From a virus, in IMG/VR virus record IMGVR_UViG_3300025405_000011, positions 62,001 through 126,000 of that record: a DNA stretch of 64,000 nucleotides; one strand, given 5' to 3'. Under the pieces are notes generated by a model. The model was given only the letters and a program-made list of their open reading frames with translations. It had not been told where the DNA came from and made no database searches. Both the position numbers and the translations under genes were made by a program. Positions within the stretch are counted from its first letter, which is position 1, and every line of letters begins with the position of its first letter. Positions 47,911 to 56,551 of the stretch are shown here, piece by piece.

Positions 47911-48327
47911 CTAACCTAACTCTCTCATAACTAGTTCTACTTCTTCATCTATAGTTAGCCCATCTTTAATGTGAACATTAACCATATTAGAAGGGTCTTG
48001 CCACATTAAGTTGGTATCTTCATATCTACCGGCCTTGATGCGATCTACCCATACTACTAGATCAGATTCTCCAAATGCTCTTCTAGTGTCTTCAGTAGGG
48101 CAAATAAAATCTACTACTACATAGTAGTCTTGTTCTTTTAATAAACGAGCCATTCCACCCAAACGACGAGAATGTTCAATTCGATCTTCATGAGAGAAAC
48201 CTAAATCATAATTGACAAAATCTCTTACCTGATCGGCATTAAGATGTATTGCTTTGATCTGCTCTGCTAGTGCTTGTGCAAGAGATGTCTTACCGGCTCC
48301 GGGCAGTCCAATAATTTGAATAATCAT
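47911..48327 (-). CDS. APS-kinase-like P-loop kinase
   Basis: I chose the ATG at 48327, which has AAAGGAG upstream and lies clear of the tRNA-Asn gene. The 138-residue product has the P-loop GLPGAGKTS (residues 7-15), HLNADQVRD (28-36) and a Walker-B-like VVVDFICPTEDTRRAF. This resembles the adenylylsulfate kinase (CysC) fold, although the full APS-binding set cannot be confirmed by eye. It could phosphorylate a nucleotide or a small hydroxyl substrate. The neighbours give no pathway clue. Confidence 0.65.
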   Translation of the reverse strand: MIIQIIGLPGAGKTSLAQALAEQIKAIHLNADQVRDFVNYDLGFSHEDRIEHSRRLGGMARLLKEQDYYVVVDFICPTEDTRRAFGESDLVVWVDRIKAGRYEDTNLMWQDPSNMVNVHIKDGLTIDEEVELVMRELG

Positions 48328-48344
48328 ATTGCTCCTTTTGACAG

Positions 48345-48416
48345 CTCCCTGGGATGGATTCGAACCACCGACCAAGTCATTAACAGTGACCCGCTCTGCC
48401 GCTGAGCTACCAGGGA
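48345..48416 (-). tRNA. tRNA-Asn (anticodon GUU)
   Basis: The 72-base cloverleaf reads on the minus strand: acceptor TCCCTGG/CCAGGGA with discriminator G, D-arm GCTC/GAGC, anticodon loop CTGTTAA (GUU) and T-arm GGTGG-TTCGAAT-CCATC. It lies between the kinase-like gene and the secreted protein gene. CCA is not encoded. Confidence 0.9.
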
Positions 48417-48426
48417 ATAAAACTAT

Positions 48427-49038
48427 TTATGAATTTGAAAGAATTTGAGCCACAATTGGGTTGGGTATACCCTTGGGAGCTTCTGTCCAAGTTCTAGTGC
48501 CAAACTTAATTGGTTTGTTGTTAATATTCTCCATCATAGGACCTTTACAGATTGCAACTCTAAACTTAGTTCCATCGGTTGCAGTTAATGTTCTGGGCTC
48601 TACTACACAAGGAAAAGACCATTGATTACTACTTCCACCACCAGGTGTTATAGTGTTTTTAAAGTTACGGTGTACCGGGGTCATATTGACCCAACTGCCA
48701 TCGGTTTGCTTGATGGGGAAAGTACTAGGCACTCCAAACAATGACCATACTGTTGCAAATGTTCCGTCTGGAGTTAGTTTACTATTAGTAAGATCTAGAT
48801 TAGCAAATGAAGCACCCGTAGTGATAATTGGGCACTCAGAAAGTCCTAGTCGATACCTAACACCATTAATAATAATGTGTTGATTAAGAGGTTTAGTGCC
48901 ACTAGCAGCACAAAGTGCATAAGGTAGATCATTATACTGCTTTAGTTTAATACCTGTACTTTTTGTAGAGATACCGACTGTAAATACTCCTACAGCAATA
49001 AGTATAACCGTAGCTATAGCAATTATTCTTTTTGACAT
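48427..49038 (-). CDS. Secreted or membrane-anchored protein, unknown
   Basis: I chose the ATG at 49038, because the 16-residue upstream extension overlaps tRNA-Asp. The 203-residue product starts MSKRIIAIATVILIAVGVFTVGIS, a signal peptide or membrane anchor. The rest is extracellular-like with Cys residues at about 39, 60, 152 and 166 that could form disulphides. The region GIKLKQYNDLPYALCAASG reads as a folded domain. No enzyme motif is recognised. It may act at the host envelope, for example in superinfection exclusion, but that is speculation. Confidence 0.6.
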   Translation of the reverse strand: MSKRIIAIATVILIAVGVFTVGISTKSTGIKLKQYNDLPYALCAASGTKPLNQHIIINGVRYRLGLSECPIITTGASFANLDLTNSKLTPDGTFATVWSLFGVPSTFPIKQTDGSWVNMTPVHRNFKNTITPGGGSSNQWSFPCVVEPRTLTATDGTKFRVAICKGPMMENINNKPIKFGTRTWTEAPKGIPNPIVAQILSNS

Positions 49039-49061
49039 ATTGATTTCTTTCTTTAAAGTGG

Positions 49062-49135
49062 CGACCTTGATGGGACTTGAACCCACGACATCCAGCTTGA
49101 CAAGCTGGCGCTCTAACCAACTGAGCTACAAGGCC
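49062..49135 (-). tRNA. tRNA-Asp (anticodon GUC)
   Basis: The 74-base cloverleaf reads on the minus strand: acceptor GGCCTTG/CAAGGTC with discriminator G, anticodon loop TTGTCAA (GUC) in the stem CCAGC/GCTGG, and T-arm GTGGG-TTCAAGT-CCCAT. It is the first tRNA of a short, gene-interspersed tRNA cluster. CCA is not encoded. Confidence 0.9.
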
Positions 49136-49141
49136 TAAAAA

Positions 49142-49420
49142 CTAAGCCTTCTTTGTAGCTGCAGCTTTCTTAGCAGGAGCTGGTACTGGAGCAACAGCTG
49201 GAGCTGCTGGAAGTGCACCAAGAAGCCATGAAAGCTTTGGGTATTTCTTTTCTGCAGCACGAATGGCACCATAGTAAACTGTTGAGAATACTGGAGCAAG
49301 AACAGCAAACTGTCCACTCTTGAGACTCCAACCTTTACTTGCAAACCAGGCCACTACTGTACCTACTGCAACTGGAACACCAGTTCTTACAACATTACGG
49401 ATATACGCTTGTGTATTCAT
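49142..49420 (-). CDS. Holin-like small membrane protein with Ala/Pro/Lys tail
   Basis: The 92-residue protein has an N-terminal polar stretch and two hydrophobic helices (VPVAVGTVVAWFASKG; AVLAPVFSTVYYGAIRAAE). A tail of Ala, Pro and Lys follows (PAAPAVAPVPAPAKKAAATKKA). The layout (two short membrane segments around SGQFAVLAPVFSTVYYGAIRAAEKKYP) matches small actinophage holin-like proteins. It sits close to the permuted-papain hydrolase gene, which is consistent with a lysis cassette. Confidence 0.6.
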   Translation of the reverse strand: MNTQAYIRNVVRTGVPVAVGTVVAWFASKGWSLKSGQFAVLAPVFSTVYYGAIRAAEKKYPKLSWLLGALPAAPAVAPVPAPAKKAAATKKA

Positions 49421-49432
49421 ATTTTCTTCTTT

Positions 49433-49591
49433 CTATTGATCTTTGTATTTCAAAGAAACTTGGACATTGTTCACTTGGGTTCTGAGGCTATTGGCCAGTC
49501 CAGTGATAGTTTCGGTAATTTCAGAATTAGCGAGTTCATCACTTTGTAGATTCATAGCATCATAACTAATTGTAATGGTTATTTTTTTCAT
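49433..49591 (-). CDS. Small protein of 52 residues, unknown
   Basis: An ATG at 49591 opens a 52-residue frame (MKKITITISYDAMNLQ ... VNNVQVSLKYKDQ) ending at 49433, just after the holin-like gene start. It alternates short strands with an ETITGLANSLRTQV helix and has no low-complexity bias, so a real gene is likely. The ribosome binding site is weak (TTAAG). No function is known. Confidence 0.55.
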   Translation of the reverse strand: MKKITITISYDAMNLQSDELANSEITETITGLANSLRTQVNNVQVSLKYKDQ

Positions 49592-49641
49592 AAAACTAAC
49601 TTAATACCTTATTTTAAAGAAATCAAGTTTTTTAAGAATTT

Positions 49642-50193
49642 TTAATTTTCATTAACTTTAGTGCTGTCTACATCAAAAGCTGAAGCAAGGTCAGCTGGCA
49701 TCATCTGGTATGGATTGCGGTTAAAGACTATTCCACCGGCCCAGAGACTTTGTGCAACTACAGCACTACAAATCATACTGTTGTTTAAAGAAAATTGCAA
49801 TTTAATTCCGGTTAAAAGTTCTAGAGTAATACTGGCAATAGTGAACCAACCGTATTGGTCTTTAAGAAAACTCTTACAGGCCAATACTGCTTGATCTCTA
49901 CTCTGCTTGTTGAGCTTGGTGTTAACCAGATAGTATTGAACATTTTTGTATTCGTCAATATGACCATAGCTAACTCCACGGCCTACTGCTTCTATAAGAG
50001 CGCCATCTTCACTTACTATCATAGCAGCATGGTTCCAAAAAGAAAAGTTTTTCATCTTGCCATGATATCTAAGAAACTGACCTAGTCTAATGATCTTGGC
50101 TGGAATACCATTGGTACTAACCAGTATAAAGTCTCCCGGGGTAAATTTCTTAGGACTAGTACCGGCTTCGTATACCTTATAGTTCTGAGTCAT
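49642..50193 (-). CDS. Permuted papain-like cell-wall hydrolase (YiiX/LRAT-like)
   Basis: The 183-residue protein has the circularly permuted NlpC/P60-like order: FTPGDFILVS (residues 17-26), catalytic His55 in WNHAAMIV, Glu68 in GALIEAVGRGV, and catalytic Cys142 in MICSAVVAQSLW. Family members cleave peptide, amide or ester bonds. It overlaps the preceding gene by 17 bases and lies near two holin-like genes. This makes an endolysin or wall-modifying role the best guess, but lipid or peptide substrates cannot be excluded. Confidence 0.7.
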   Translation of the reverse strand: MTQNYKVYEAGTSPKKFTPGDFILVSTNGIPAKIIRLGQFLRYHGKMKNFSFWNHAAMIVSEDGALIEAVGRGVSYGHIDEYKNVQYYLVNTKLNKQSRDQAVLACKSFLKDQYGWFTIASITLELLTGIKLQFSLNNSMICSAVVAQSLWAGGIVFNRNPYQMMPADLASAFDVDSTKVNEN

Positions 50194-51271
50194 CTATATC
50201 ACTTTCATATGTATAGTATTCGTTTATTCCAAAGTGTACTGAACCGGTTGTAGCTTCATTACTGAACCAACCTTCTACATCACTGCCATTGCCCAGAGTG
50301 GGTCTAGGCCCCATTTCGGCTGAATCATTAACTACTTCTAGCCCTTCATGCTTTTCTGTACTAGCACCAATACCGAACTGTAAGGGAGCACTCTTGGCTC
50401 TACTCTTGGTAGCGAAACTATCATCCTGTACATTTCCTACAGGTTGTTCATCATAAAAACTACCAAAGTTTATAGCAGGAGCAGTGCCTAAATCTGGGTC
50501 ATCTTTTAGTCGTCTAGTGGGTCCTGTAGTTTTGGGTGGGCCAGCTGTTACATCTATTCCATACTCGTGAGCTACTGCAGCAGGATCTCCAAAAAAACCA
50601 CCTTCGGCATCTCCACCACCGAGTGCAGTGTGTACGGAGCCTATAGGCATTATCTTAGATACTGGTTCAGCAGTGTCTTTTTTGAGATCGGTAATGTCAC
50701 TTAGTACTTCAGGGTTAACGGGTTCTCCTACTTCATTATGAGCAAAAGGAATCATATCAGTTTCTGTGGGGTCAGCATAACGACTATTAAAGCTTCTAGT
50801 TCTAGAGCCCTTACGTCTTAATGGAGGCCCATCTGGACGATCACCCATGTCTATTTTATATTCTGTATGTTCCATGGGTTCTCCATCAATCCACATAACC
50901 TCGTCTACACCGGTCCTGCGTTCAGGTCCAACTTCAGGTCCGAAACCACCTACTGAACCTTCGCCTAACTCTCTTGATTCCTTGTTCCAGGAAGTCGTCT
51001 TGGGGAGTCTAAGTATCTGTATAGATCTTATAGCTTCTTGTGTAGAAACAGTTTGGATAAAATAATTCCATAGTAGTTTTTCACGAATTCCAGAGGGAGT
51101 TAGATCACTACTAGTGTTTATGGAGATAATTAATCCATCATCCAGTACGGTAACCTCAGGGTCAGCATCATAGCCTTGGAATTGTGCAATTAGACTCTTT
51201 ACAACTGAGTCACGATTCTCTGAAGTAACATAAGGGTTAAATTTACACTTAAAGTTTTTACGACCAGCCAT
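50177..51271 (-). CDS. Uncharacterised protein with FNSR motif, candidate minor virion protein
   Basis: The 364-residue protein has AGGAG before its ATG. Residues 1-100 contain ordered sequence (VVKSLIAQFQGYDADPEVTVLDDGL). The rest is Gly/Pro/Asp-rich and likely disordered. It contains RSFNSRYADP near residue 165 and SAPLQFGIGASTEKHEG near 300, both shared with other genes here, and GSVHFGINEYYTYESD near the end. Such disordered virion proteins are often processed by the prohead protease. The function is unknown. Confidence 0.55.
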   Translation of the reverse strand: MAGRKNFKCKFNPYVTSENRDSVVKSLIAQFQGYDADPEVTVLDDGLIISINTSSDLTPSGIREKLLWNYFIQTVSTQEAIRSIQILRLPKTTSWNKESRELGEGSVGGFGPEVGPERRTGVDEVMWIDGEPMEHTEYKIDMGDRPDGPPLRRKGSRTRSFNSRYADPTETDMIPFAHNEVGEPVNPEVLSDITDLKKDTAEPVSKIMPIGSVHTALGGGDAEGGFFGDPAAVAHEYGIDVTAGPPKTTGPTRRLKDDPDLGTAPAINFGSFYDEQPVGNVQDDSFATKSRAKSAPLQFGIGASTEKHEGLEVVNDSAEMGPRPTLGNGSDVEGWFSNEATTGSVHFGINEYYTYESDIDDSEL

Positions 51272-51311
51272 AGTACTCCTAGATTACAAACTTATTGAGT
51301 TCGTAGAGTTT

Positions 51312-52166
51312 TTACAGGTTGGGATACTTTTTAGACATAAAGTTCTCTAGACTAGAACCTTCATAGCGTCGGCATAAGTAGTCTAGAGAAATAAACATAG
51401 GGTCATAACTACCATTCTTGACTTGATGTTTAACTATGATTCCTCGCCAGTGGGCATTTCCTTGAGGTCCTTTGTAGTCTTCGTCGTGAAGATAACACGC
51501 GCCTGCAACCAATCCGTGTTGTGATTTTCCCGCCACGAACCGCAAACCGTACATAAGGGTCTGTTGATGTCCCATACTGAATGTATGCCCAATTGTCTTG
51601 AGTCTTGTTTCGATGTTTTGTCCACCATAGGGTTTTCCAGTCATAGGGTTATAGAAATAGTGACTATAGAAGACTCCGTCTAAACAGATGGGCTGAGTAT
51701 AGTCACTGACTCTCCAACCACTCTTTTCATAGTCTAGTTTATCTAGAGAAAGCATTCCCTCTAGTTGAGGATTAGCATCTATGGTACGATTGATTCTATC
51801 TTCATGATTACCGAGTGTAATATAGCGTTCAGGGTTCCAGATTTTTTGTTTGGTCTTTTTACGTCCTTCATTAAAATCATAAAGAGGTTGATTAAGAACT
51901 CTCCAGGCTTCATTAGCCGAGTCAAGGTCGTCTTGATAACGACGTCCTTCCATCTTCTTTTTACCGGCATCCCAGTGTGATAGAGAAGGCATATCTGCAT
52001 GATCACCAATATGGACTATTTTAATATTTTTATTGTGATACTCTTCAACAATAAACATACCAATCCAATTGAGGTGGTCTGTAGGTACATCAAGCTTGGC
52101 TTGTGTATCTGGAATCATAATGTGTGTTACGGGTAAGGCTTCTACTTCGGAAATCGGTTCGGTCAC
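51312..52166 (-). CDS. Calcineurin-like metallophosphoesterase
   Basis: The 284-residue protein carries the metallophosphoesterase core. IPDTQ (Asp20), HIGDHADMPSL (Asp55) and LGNHEDR (Asn120, His121) match the three metal-binding blocks, and a later GHTFSMGHQQT supplies a fourth, metal-binding pair. It would cleave phosphoesters using a two-metal site. Related phage proteins are thought to act on nucleotides or RNA ends. Its start overlaps no neighbour and it follows a run of small genes. Confidence 0.8.
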   Translation of the reverse strand: MTEPISEVEALPVTHIMIPDTQAKLDVPTDHLNWIGMFIVEEYHNKNIKIVHIGDHADMPSLSHWDAGKKKMEGRRYQDDLDSANEAWRVLNQPLYDFNEGRKKTKQKIWNPERYITLGNHEDRINRTIDANPQLEGMLSLDKLDYEKSGWRVSDYTQPICLDGVFYSHYFYNPMTGKPYGGQNIETRLKTIGHTFSMGHQQTLMYGLRFVAGKSQHGLVAGACYLHDEDYKGPQGNAHWRGIIVKHQVKNGSYDPMFISLDYLCRRYEGSSLENFMSKKYPNL

Positions 52167-52174
52167 TATATTCC

Positions 52175-52324
52175 TTAGCTTGGTAGATTATCCCCATCAG
52201 CATTGGGGTCATTAGTATTGTCTGGGTCTTCTGCTTGAGCTTTTGTTACTTTCTGATCAGTAAGTGTTGCACTATTTGGGTCTAGTGGTTGACTATACTT
52301 AATTGGTTGGCTGTATCTAATCAT
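52175..52324 (-). CDS. Small acidic protein of 49 residues, unknown
   Basis: An ATG at 52324, with AAAGG eleven bases upstream, opens a 49-residue frame: MIRYSQPIKYSQPLDPNSATLTDQ... then a polar acidic tail (DPDNTNDPNADGDNLPS). It fills the otherwise unused gap between the phosphoesterase gene and the gene at 52330, with normal spacing. The SQP repeat and acidic tail suggest an unstructured accessory peptide. No function known. Confidence 0.55.
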   Translation of the reverse strand: MIRYSQPIKYSQPLDPNSATLTDQKVTKAQAEDPDNTNDPNADGDNLPS

Positions 52325-52329
52325 AGAAT

Positions 52330-52623
52330 TTAATGCCTTTCTAAATGGAAATCAACTTTTTTCTTTAATGCATCTTGCAGAAACTTTTCTGCTTTATTTT
52401 TATCTTTGGGTAAAGCACCCTGCCAAGAAATGGCTTGGTTACCTGAAACTTTTATCTGGCCTGAATGTCTGCCACCTTCTCCGATGAGTAGTGCTTCGAA
52501 CTGTAGTTCACACTTGGGACATTTCCAAATTTGAGTGGTATCAAATGGAAGTTCAATAGAGGTGTCTACGGCATTATACTTATTAAAAGTGACACCCTCA
52601 GGCAATTGTAAAGGTTCTGACAT
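52330..52623 (-). CDS. Small zinc-ribbon-like protein, unknown
   Basis: The 97-residue protein contains WKCPKCELQFEALLIGEGG with a single CxxC, which could form half of a zinc ribbon; the other half is not obvious. A basic helical C-terminus follows (KDKNKAEKFLQDALKKKVDFHLERH). It lies in a run of small genes with tight spacing. No function is known. Confidence 0.55.
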   Translation of the reverse strand: MSEPLQLPEGVTFNKYNAVDTSIELPFDTTQIWKCPKCELQFEALLIGEGGRHSGQIKVSGNQAISWQGALPKDKNKAEKFLQDALKKKVDFHLERH

Positions 52624-52624
52624 A

Positions 52625-52855
52625 CTAGATGGACTTAAATGCCGACATTCCTAGATCTTCGAGATAGTCCTGTACAGTACGTCCATTGGAATCAGCAATG
52701 GCATTTAATGCACTAAGTAAAATTCCAGTCAAGCAACTGAATAGTTCAATCGGGTCCGACTCCAATACCATTTCGTAAGCTAGTTCTTCTTGCTCACTAA
52801 GTATTGCTGTTAGGATTCCAACAACATTCCTGATGTTTTCTGCGGTGGTATCCAT
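52625..52855 (-). CDS. Small helical protein, unknown
   Basis: I chose the ATG at 52855, which overlaps the preceding stop (TAATG) and has AGGGGAG upstream. The 76-residue product is mostly helical (TTAENIRNVVGILTAILSEQEELAYEMVLES), with a leucine-rich pattern that may form a helical bundle or dimer. No known motif. It may work with the Dps-like protein immediately upstream. Confidence 0.55.
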   Translation of the reverse strand: MDTTAENIRNVVGILTAILSEQEELAYEMVLESDPIELFSCLTGILLSALNAIADSNGRTVQDYLEDLGMSAFKSI

Positions 52856-53358
52856 TATCTCTCCCCTAAAGAAGCTTTGAGCTGCCAATCCCACTTTTGA
52901 TGCATATCAATTCGTTCAGCTATAAAGTTAGCTACACCTTGTTCATTCTCTTTATTGGCAATATCAAAAGTCTTCTTGAGTGTTTCTATTACTCTGGTAT
53001 TCTTCTCTTTAAGATTACGAGCTAATATTATAGGCTCGGTCTCCGTAGTTACAACTTCAGTGATATTGGCCATCTCGACTAGAGATTTTAGAGAGATGGG
53101 CGCACTGTAACCGAGTTTTAAAATGTTTTCAGCAATAGCATCAATGCTCTCGTATACATCAGAATAGATGGCTTCAAAAAGAGCGTGATACTGAGCAAAG
53201 TCAGTGCCTTTAACATTCCAGTGTGAAGAATGAGACATATAATAGAAAACAGTAACATCTGATAGAGTTACTTGAAGTGAATGAACTAGAGAATCTTTTG
53301 AAGACTCTTCTTGAGGTTCCTCAGCGGCTAGAACCTTAAACCCGTTCCATTGTTCCAT
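52855..53358 (-). CDS. Dps-like ferritin protein
   Basis: The 167-residue protein has the Dps signature SSHWNVKGTDFAQYHALFEAIYSDVYESIDAIAENI. The ferroxidase ligands are all present: His46, His58, Asp73 and Glu77. Dps proteins form dodecamers, oxidise and store iron, and often bind DNA. In a phage the role could be to protect phage DNA or to handle iron, which is an inference. The N-terminus (first 20 residues) is acidic and not the Lys-rich DNA-binding tail of E. coli Dps. It overlaps both neighbours by one base. Confidence 0.8.
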   Translation of the reverse strand: MEQWNGFKVLAAEEPQEESSKDSLVHSLQVTLSDVTVFYYMSHSSHWNVKGTDFAQYHALFEAIYSDVYESIDAIAENILKLGYSAPISLKSLVEMANITEVVTTETEPIILARNLKEKNTRVIETLKKTFDIANKENEQGVANFIAERIDMHQKWDWQLKASLGER

Positions 53359-54068
53359 TATAGCCAGTTAAGGTCTTCTCCGAAAGATTCATTGACTGAA
53401 TTCTCTACAAAAGTAGCAGCCAACTTGTTTATACGTCCGGCTTCAATACTTCTAAGAGTGCTACCTTCTTTTTTAGCTCTACGGCAAATCTCTGCATTGT
53501 CTACAAAATTGTCGATGATTGCTGCTCGCTTTTCTACATCGAGAATTGGCAGTGTCTTTTGCTCTACATAGAATACAGCAGCTTCACGAGTGTTAATCTG
53601 ATCACTGAGAAGTTGTGAAGTCTGATCTTCTACCCAAACTTCTGCACCGGCAGTTACAAAATTAATCCAGTCGGCATCTTCAAACTCATCTTCAATTGAT
53701 CTTGCTGTACGGTATAGAAGTGAGCCATCGTCTTCTCCGAGGTCACTGGTACCGGCACTACTAACACGATAGACACTGGCAACAGTTCCACCTGGAAGAC
53801 TCTGTAAGTAGTCTTCAGTGTCAAAGTCTACCCATTCACTGGCTACTTTTTCTAGTGCTTCTTTTTCGGCATCTGTAGCAGTAATAATGTTAGTGAACTC
53901 ATCTAGTTCGGCTTGACTAACATTAGGGTTAGAAGCGGCCATACGTGTAGTTTCGAGTAGTTCTTGTAGTCGGTCTAGTCTATTAAAGATACTGTCCGAG
54001 CTGCCATTGAACCACTGGGTATCTGCGGTCACTTTACTGGCTGTTCTTAGGAGATCATTATTGTCCAT
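53358..54068 (-). CDS. Uncharacterised protein, helical and acidic
   Basis: The 236-residue protein is mostly helical and acidic (RLDRLQELLETTRMAASNPNVSQAELDEFTN; SVNESFGEDLNWL). It has a Ser/Gly-rich middle (YRVSSAGTSDLGEDDG) and a helix containing DQINTREAAVFYVEQKTLPILDVEKRA. Spacing and overlap suggest the same operon as the Dps-like gene. Fold and role are unknown. Confidence 0.55.
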   Translation of the reverse strand: MDNNDLLRTASKVTADTQWFNGSSDSIFNRLDRLQELLETTRMAASNPNVSQAELDEFTNIITATDAEKEALEKVASEWVDFDTEDYLQSLPGGTVASVYRVSSAGTSDLGEDDGSLLYRTARSIEDEFEDADWINFVTAGAEVWVEDQTSQLLSDQINTREAAVFYVEQKTLPILDVEKRAAIIDNFVDNAEICRRAKKEGSTLRSIEAGRINKLAATFVENSVNESFGEDLNWL

Positions 54069-54130
54069 GTCAGATTCTTTCTCTGTTCTTGTTGTCTATA
54101 GGTTAGTGCGAATAAAAATTACAATACAGC

Positions 54131-54721
54131 TTACATATTTTGATTAAGTGTAGATTCAGAACCATTTTGATTACTGAGTCCTTGGATACCATTTGCATCT
54201 ACGCCTATACCGGCTCCACCGGCTCCACCACCACCAGGACCAAACTGTCCTATACCTGGATTAGATACTGTAGAGGGTCTAGGGGGTTGATGGGCATCAA
54301 GACCGGGGTCAGTTTGTGCAGCCATATTGGCTGCGGGTGCAACTGATTCAAAATTGGTATTACTAGTGTCAAGAGGCATAGCGGTAGAACCACCACCAAA
54401 CTGTCCTGCTTGTCGAGCTAAAGAGGCAACATGGCTTTTCTTTTGTTTCATGTAGGCCGATTGCTGAGCTTTTTGCATTGCCTTTTTCTTTTGTTCATCA
54501 TTGCCCTGAGTATAGCCATGGCATACTGCTTTATCTCCGGGTCCCTTGTAGCCTGGAAAACCATCAGCAGTCTGACATTCAGTAACACCAACACCAGTAG
54601 CAAATTTAAAGTCTAGAGTCACTGAGGATAGAACCGCTTTACAGCCTATGCACCAAGCGTCTTCTCCAATACTACTGACTCTAACTATTACTTGTCCGTC
54701 ACAAAGTGGGCAGTTATTCAT
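54131..54721 (-). CDS. Zinc-ribbon protein with low-complexity tail
   Basis: The 196-residue protein begins CPLCDGQVIVRVSSIGEDAWCIGC, a four-cysteine zinc ribbon (residues 4-27). A charged helical middle (KKKAMQKAQQSAYMKQKKSH) follows, and then a Gly/Pro/Ser/Asn-rich tail (GPGGGGAGGAGIG). Such a zinc ribbon with a flexible tail could bind nucleic acid or another protein. It lies directly before the gene at 54721. Function unknown. Confidence 0.6.
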   Translation of the reverse strand: MNNCPLCDGQVIVRVSSIGEDAWCIGCKAVLSSVTLDFKFATGVGVTECQTADGFPGYKGPGDKAVCHGYTQGNDEQKKKAMQKAQQSAYMKQKKSHVASLARQAGQFGGGSTAMPLDTSNTNFESVAPAANMAAQTDPGLDAHQPPRPSTVSNPGIGQFGPGGGGAGGAGIGVDANGIQGLSNQNGSESTLNQNM

Positions 54722-55578
54722 TAGTTCTCCAAAAACTTTAAGACTACATCAATAGGGAGACCCTTACCGGCAGTTGCACGGTTAGTGCCATCAGTTAGTT
54801 CATTAGGGCCACGATCTGCATCTGTTTGCATTATAGGCTTTCTAGGGATATTATTACTATTGGGCTTAATATCAAAAAGCTTTTGTTCAGCACTAACTTG
54901 AGCTGGTTGGTGGTAATACTTGGCCTGGTCATATCCATGGAAATAGTCATCACTCAATAGAGCTAGATCTTCATCTAGTGTCTTACCGTCAATTCCATCC
55001 ATATAACCCTTGTAGTAGAGTTCACTGTCACTAGAGGTTTTTTGAAATAGATCTATATAGTCACTGGTACTGGCCAATACAGTATCTGGCTTTTTAGGGG
55101 CTTCTTTGATAATGTCTTCTTGGTTCACTTCGGGTTCCTCTGCTAGGTCTCTGGCCACTAGTGTAAAGTGGTCGATGTTCTTTTTAGGTATGTATTGTCC
55201 ATCTTCTTCAGTATAGTCTGTAAAACCTTCGGCATCCGGACAGTCCGGAAAACCACAATGGGCTGTGTGTATATGTCTACTGGCCGTTTCTATCATTGTA
55301 GATAGACTGCCAATGTTAGGACTACTTAGTCCATCATTTCTTGTCTTTTTAGGTTCTCCTATAAGATCAATAGTGTCTACTCCAGTAGGTGCTGTAACTT
55401 CTGTAGCATTTTCATCTTGGTTAAAACGATCTGCAACTACTAGTGAACCAGTAATTACTGTACCCGGTAACCTAAAACCTTCTTCGTCTTCTATCGCTTG
55501 ACCGTCTTCTTTTGAAAGAGTGTCATTATTAGTAGTAGGCATATTAGCCTGTCTATAACGCTCTTCAAATTTATTCAT
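54721..55578 (-). CDS. Uncharacterised acidic protein with Cys/His motif
   Basis: The 285-residue protein begins MNKFEERYRQANMPTT, similar to the starts of two nearby genes. It is acidic overall and contains HTAHCGFPDCPDAEGFTDY (a possible zinc knuckle) near residue 105. The C-terminal half includes DSELYYKGYMDGIDGKTLDEDLALLSDDYFHGYDQAKYY, aromatic-rich repeats. It may be a packaged minor virion protein. I do not recognise it. Confidence 0.55.
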   Translation of the reverse strand: MNKFEERYRQANMPTTNNDTLSKEDGQAIEDEEGFRLPGTVITGSLVVADRFNQDENATEVTAPTGVDTIDLIGEPKKTRNDGLSSPNIGSLSTMIETASRHIHTAHCGFPDCPDAEGFTDYTEEDGQYIPKKNIDHFTLVARDLAEEPEVNQEDIIKEAPKKPDTVLASTSDYIDLFQKTSSDSELYYKGYMDGIDGKTLDEDLALLSDDYFHGYDQAKYYHQPAQVSAEQKLFDIKPNSNNIPRKPIMQTDADRGPNELTDGTNRATAGKGLPIDVVLKFLEN

Positions 55579-55627
55579 CTATTGTCCTAGTTCTTAATTA
55601 TAGTATAAACTATACCCGTGATTACAT

Positions 55628-56551
55628 TTATCTAAAGTCGTCTTCAACAGACTCATCAGAATATGTAGGGTCACCGAACTCATCTTCATTCGACTTACCG
55701 GCATCATCGTCATCACCATCATGTTCATGAGCTGTTACCCAAGTGCTAATTTTACTAGCAGCTAGACCTAGTGGAGCTTCCGGCTTATTGCTTTCTCCTG
55801 GCATAGCAAACTGACCGTGATTGGTTTTTGCAGCCCAGTCATCGTGTTCACTATTGTGCTTTAGAATTTCTGGTAGAGTTTCTCCTGTACCCATAAATCC
55901 TTTATTGCAACCTTGACCTGGAGCACAGATTGACATACCGTGAAAAGTACCGGCTGCACTAGGATCTCCACAAGAACCACAGTTGTCACTATTTTGTGTA
56001 GAATTAGAGCAACAGCCTTCTCCAGGAGTACAGTGAGGCATATTATTAAACATACTGTGAGCTTTTTGCCCACAACCACAAATCATACTCTCTAGTTTTT
56101 CTACTAGTTGCATTAGTGGGTTGGCTCTCTTAGAGGCCAGTGCTGGCTCTTTTAGAGGAGCCCATTCTGGTGGTACAGTGTCTGGGACTACTGGACCTTT
56201 AGGAACTACATAGGGAGTCTGTGTAGTTCCTGCATTACCCGATGGTCCTTGCTGTACAGAAATTGGTATAACTGTACTCGGGACTCGAAATTTAGCATTT
56301 TCTGTTTGAGGTGGCATAGGCTTTGTAGCTACAGGTTCAGTTGACTTAGGCTTTGAAATGTTCTCTTTACCGTCATCAGCTCCAAGGTTGCCTTTGCCTT
56401 TATTGTATAGAGGGACATGTTGAGCACCCGTTAGGTTGGTCCACTGCTCCAACATATTATTAGTGTGATTGGTAACATCAAGTCCAAGTAGTGCTGTTTT
56501 GGCCTCTAGATGTTCTTGTAATACTTCTTCTGTTCTCTTGGGTATAGTCAT
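55628..56551 (-). CDS. Cysteine-containing Pro-rich protein, unknown
   Basis: The 307-residue protein has a helical N-terminus, a Pro/Thr/Val-rich middle (residues about 60-145) and a cysteine cluster: ESMICGCGQKAH, HCTPGEGCCSNS, NCGSCGDP and CAPGQGCNKG. An acidic C-terminus follows (HDGDDDDAGKSNEDEF). The stop is followed by a TATAAT-containing AT-rich gap before the next gene. The Cys cluster could bind metal. Function unknown. Confidence 0.55.
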   Translation of the reverse strand: MTIPKRTEEVLQEHLEAKTALLGLDVTNHTNNMLEQWTNLTGAQHVPLYNKGKGNLGADDGKENISKPKSTEPVATKPMPPQTENAKFRVPSTVIPISVQQGPSGNAGTTQTPYVVPKGPVVPDTVPPEWAPLKEPALASKRANPLMQLVEKLESMICGCGQKAHSMFNNMPHCTPGEGCCSNSTQNSDNCGSCGDPSAAGTFHGMSICAPGQGCNKGFMGTGETLPEILKHNSEHDDWAAKTNHGQFAMPGESNKPEAPLGLAASKISTWVTAHEHDGDDDDAGKSNEDEFGDPTYSDESVEDDFR

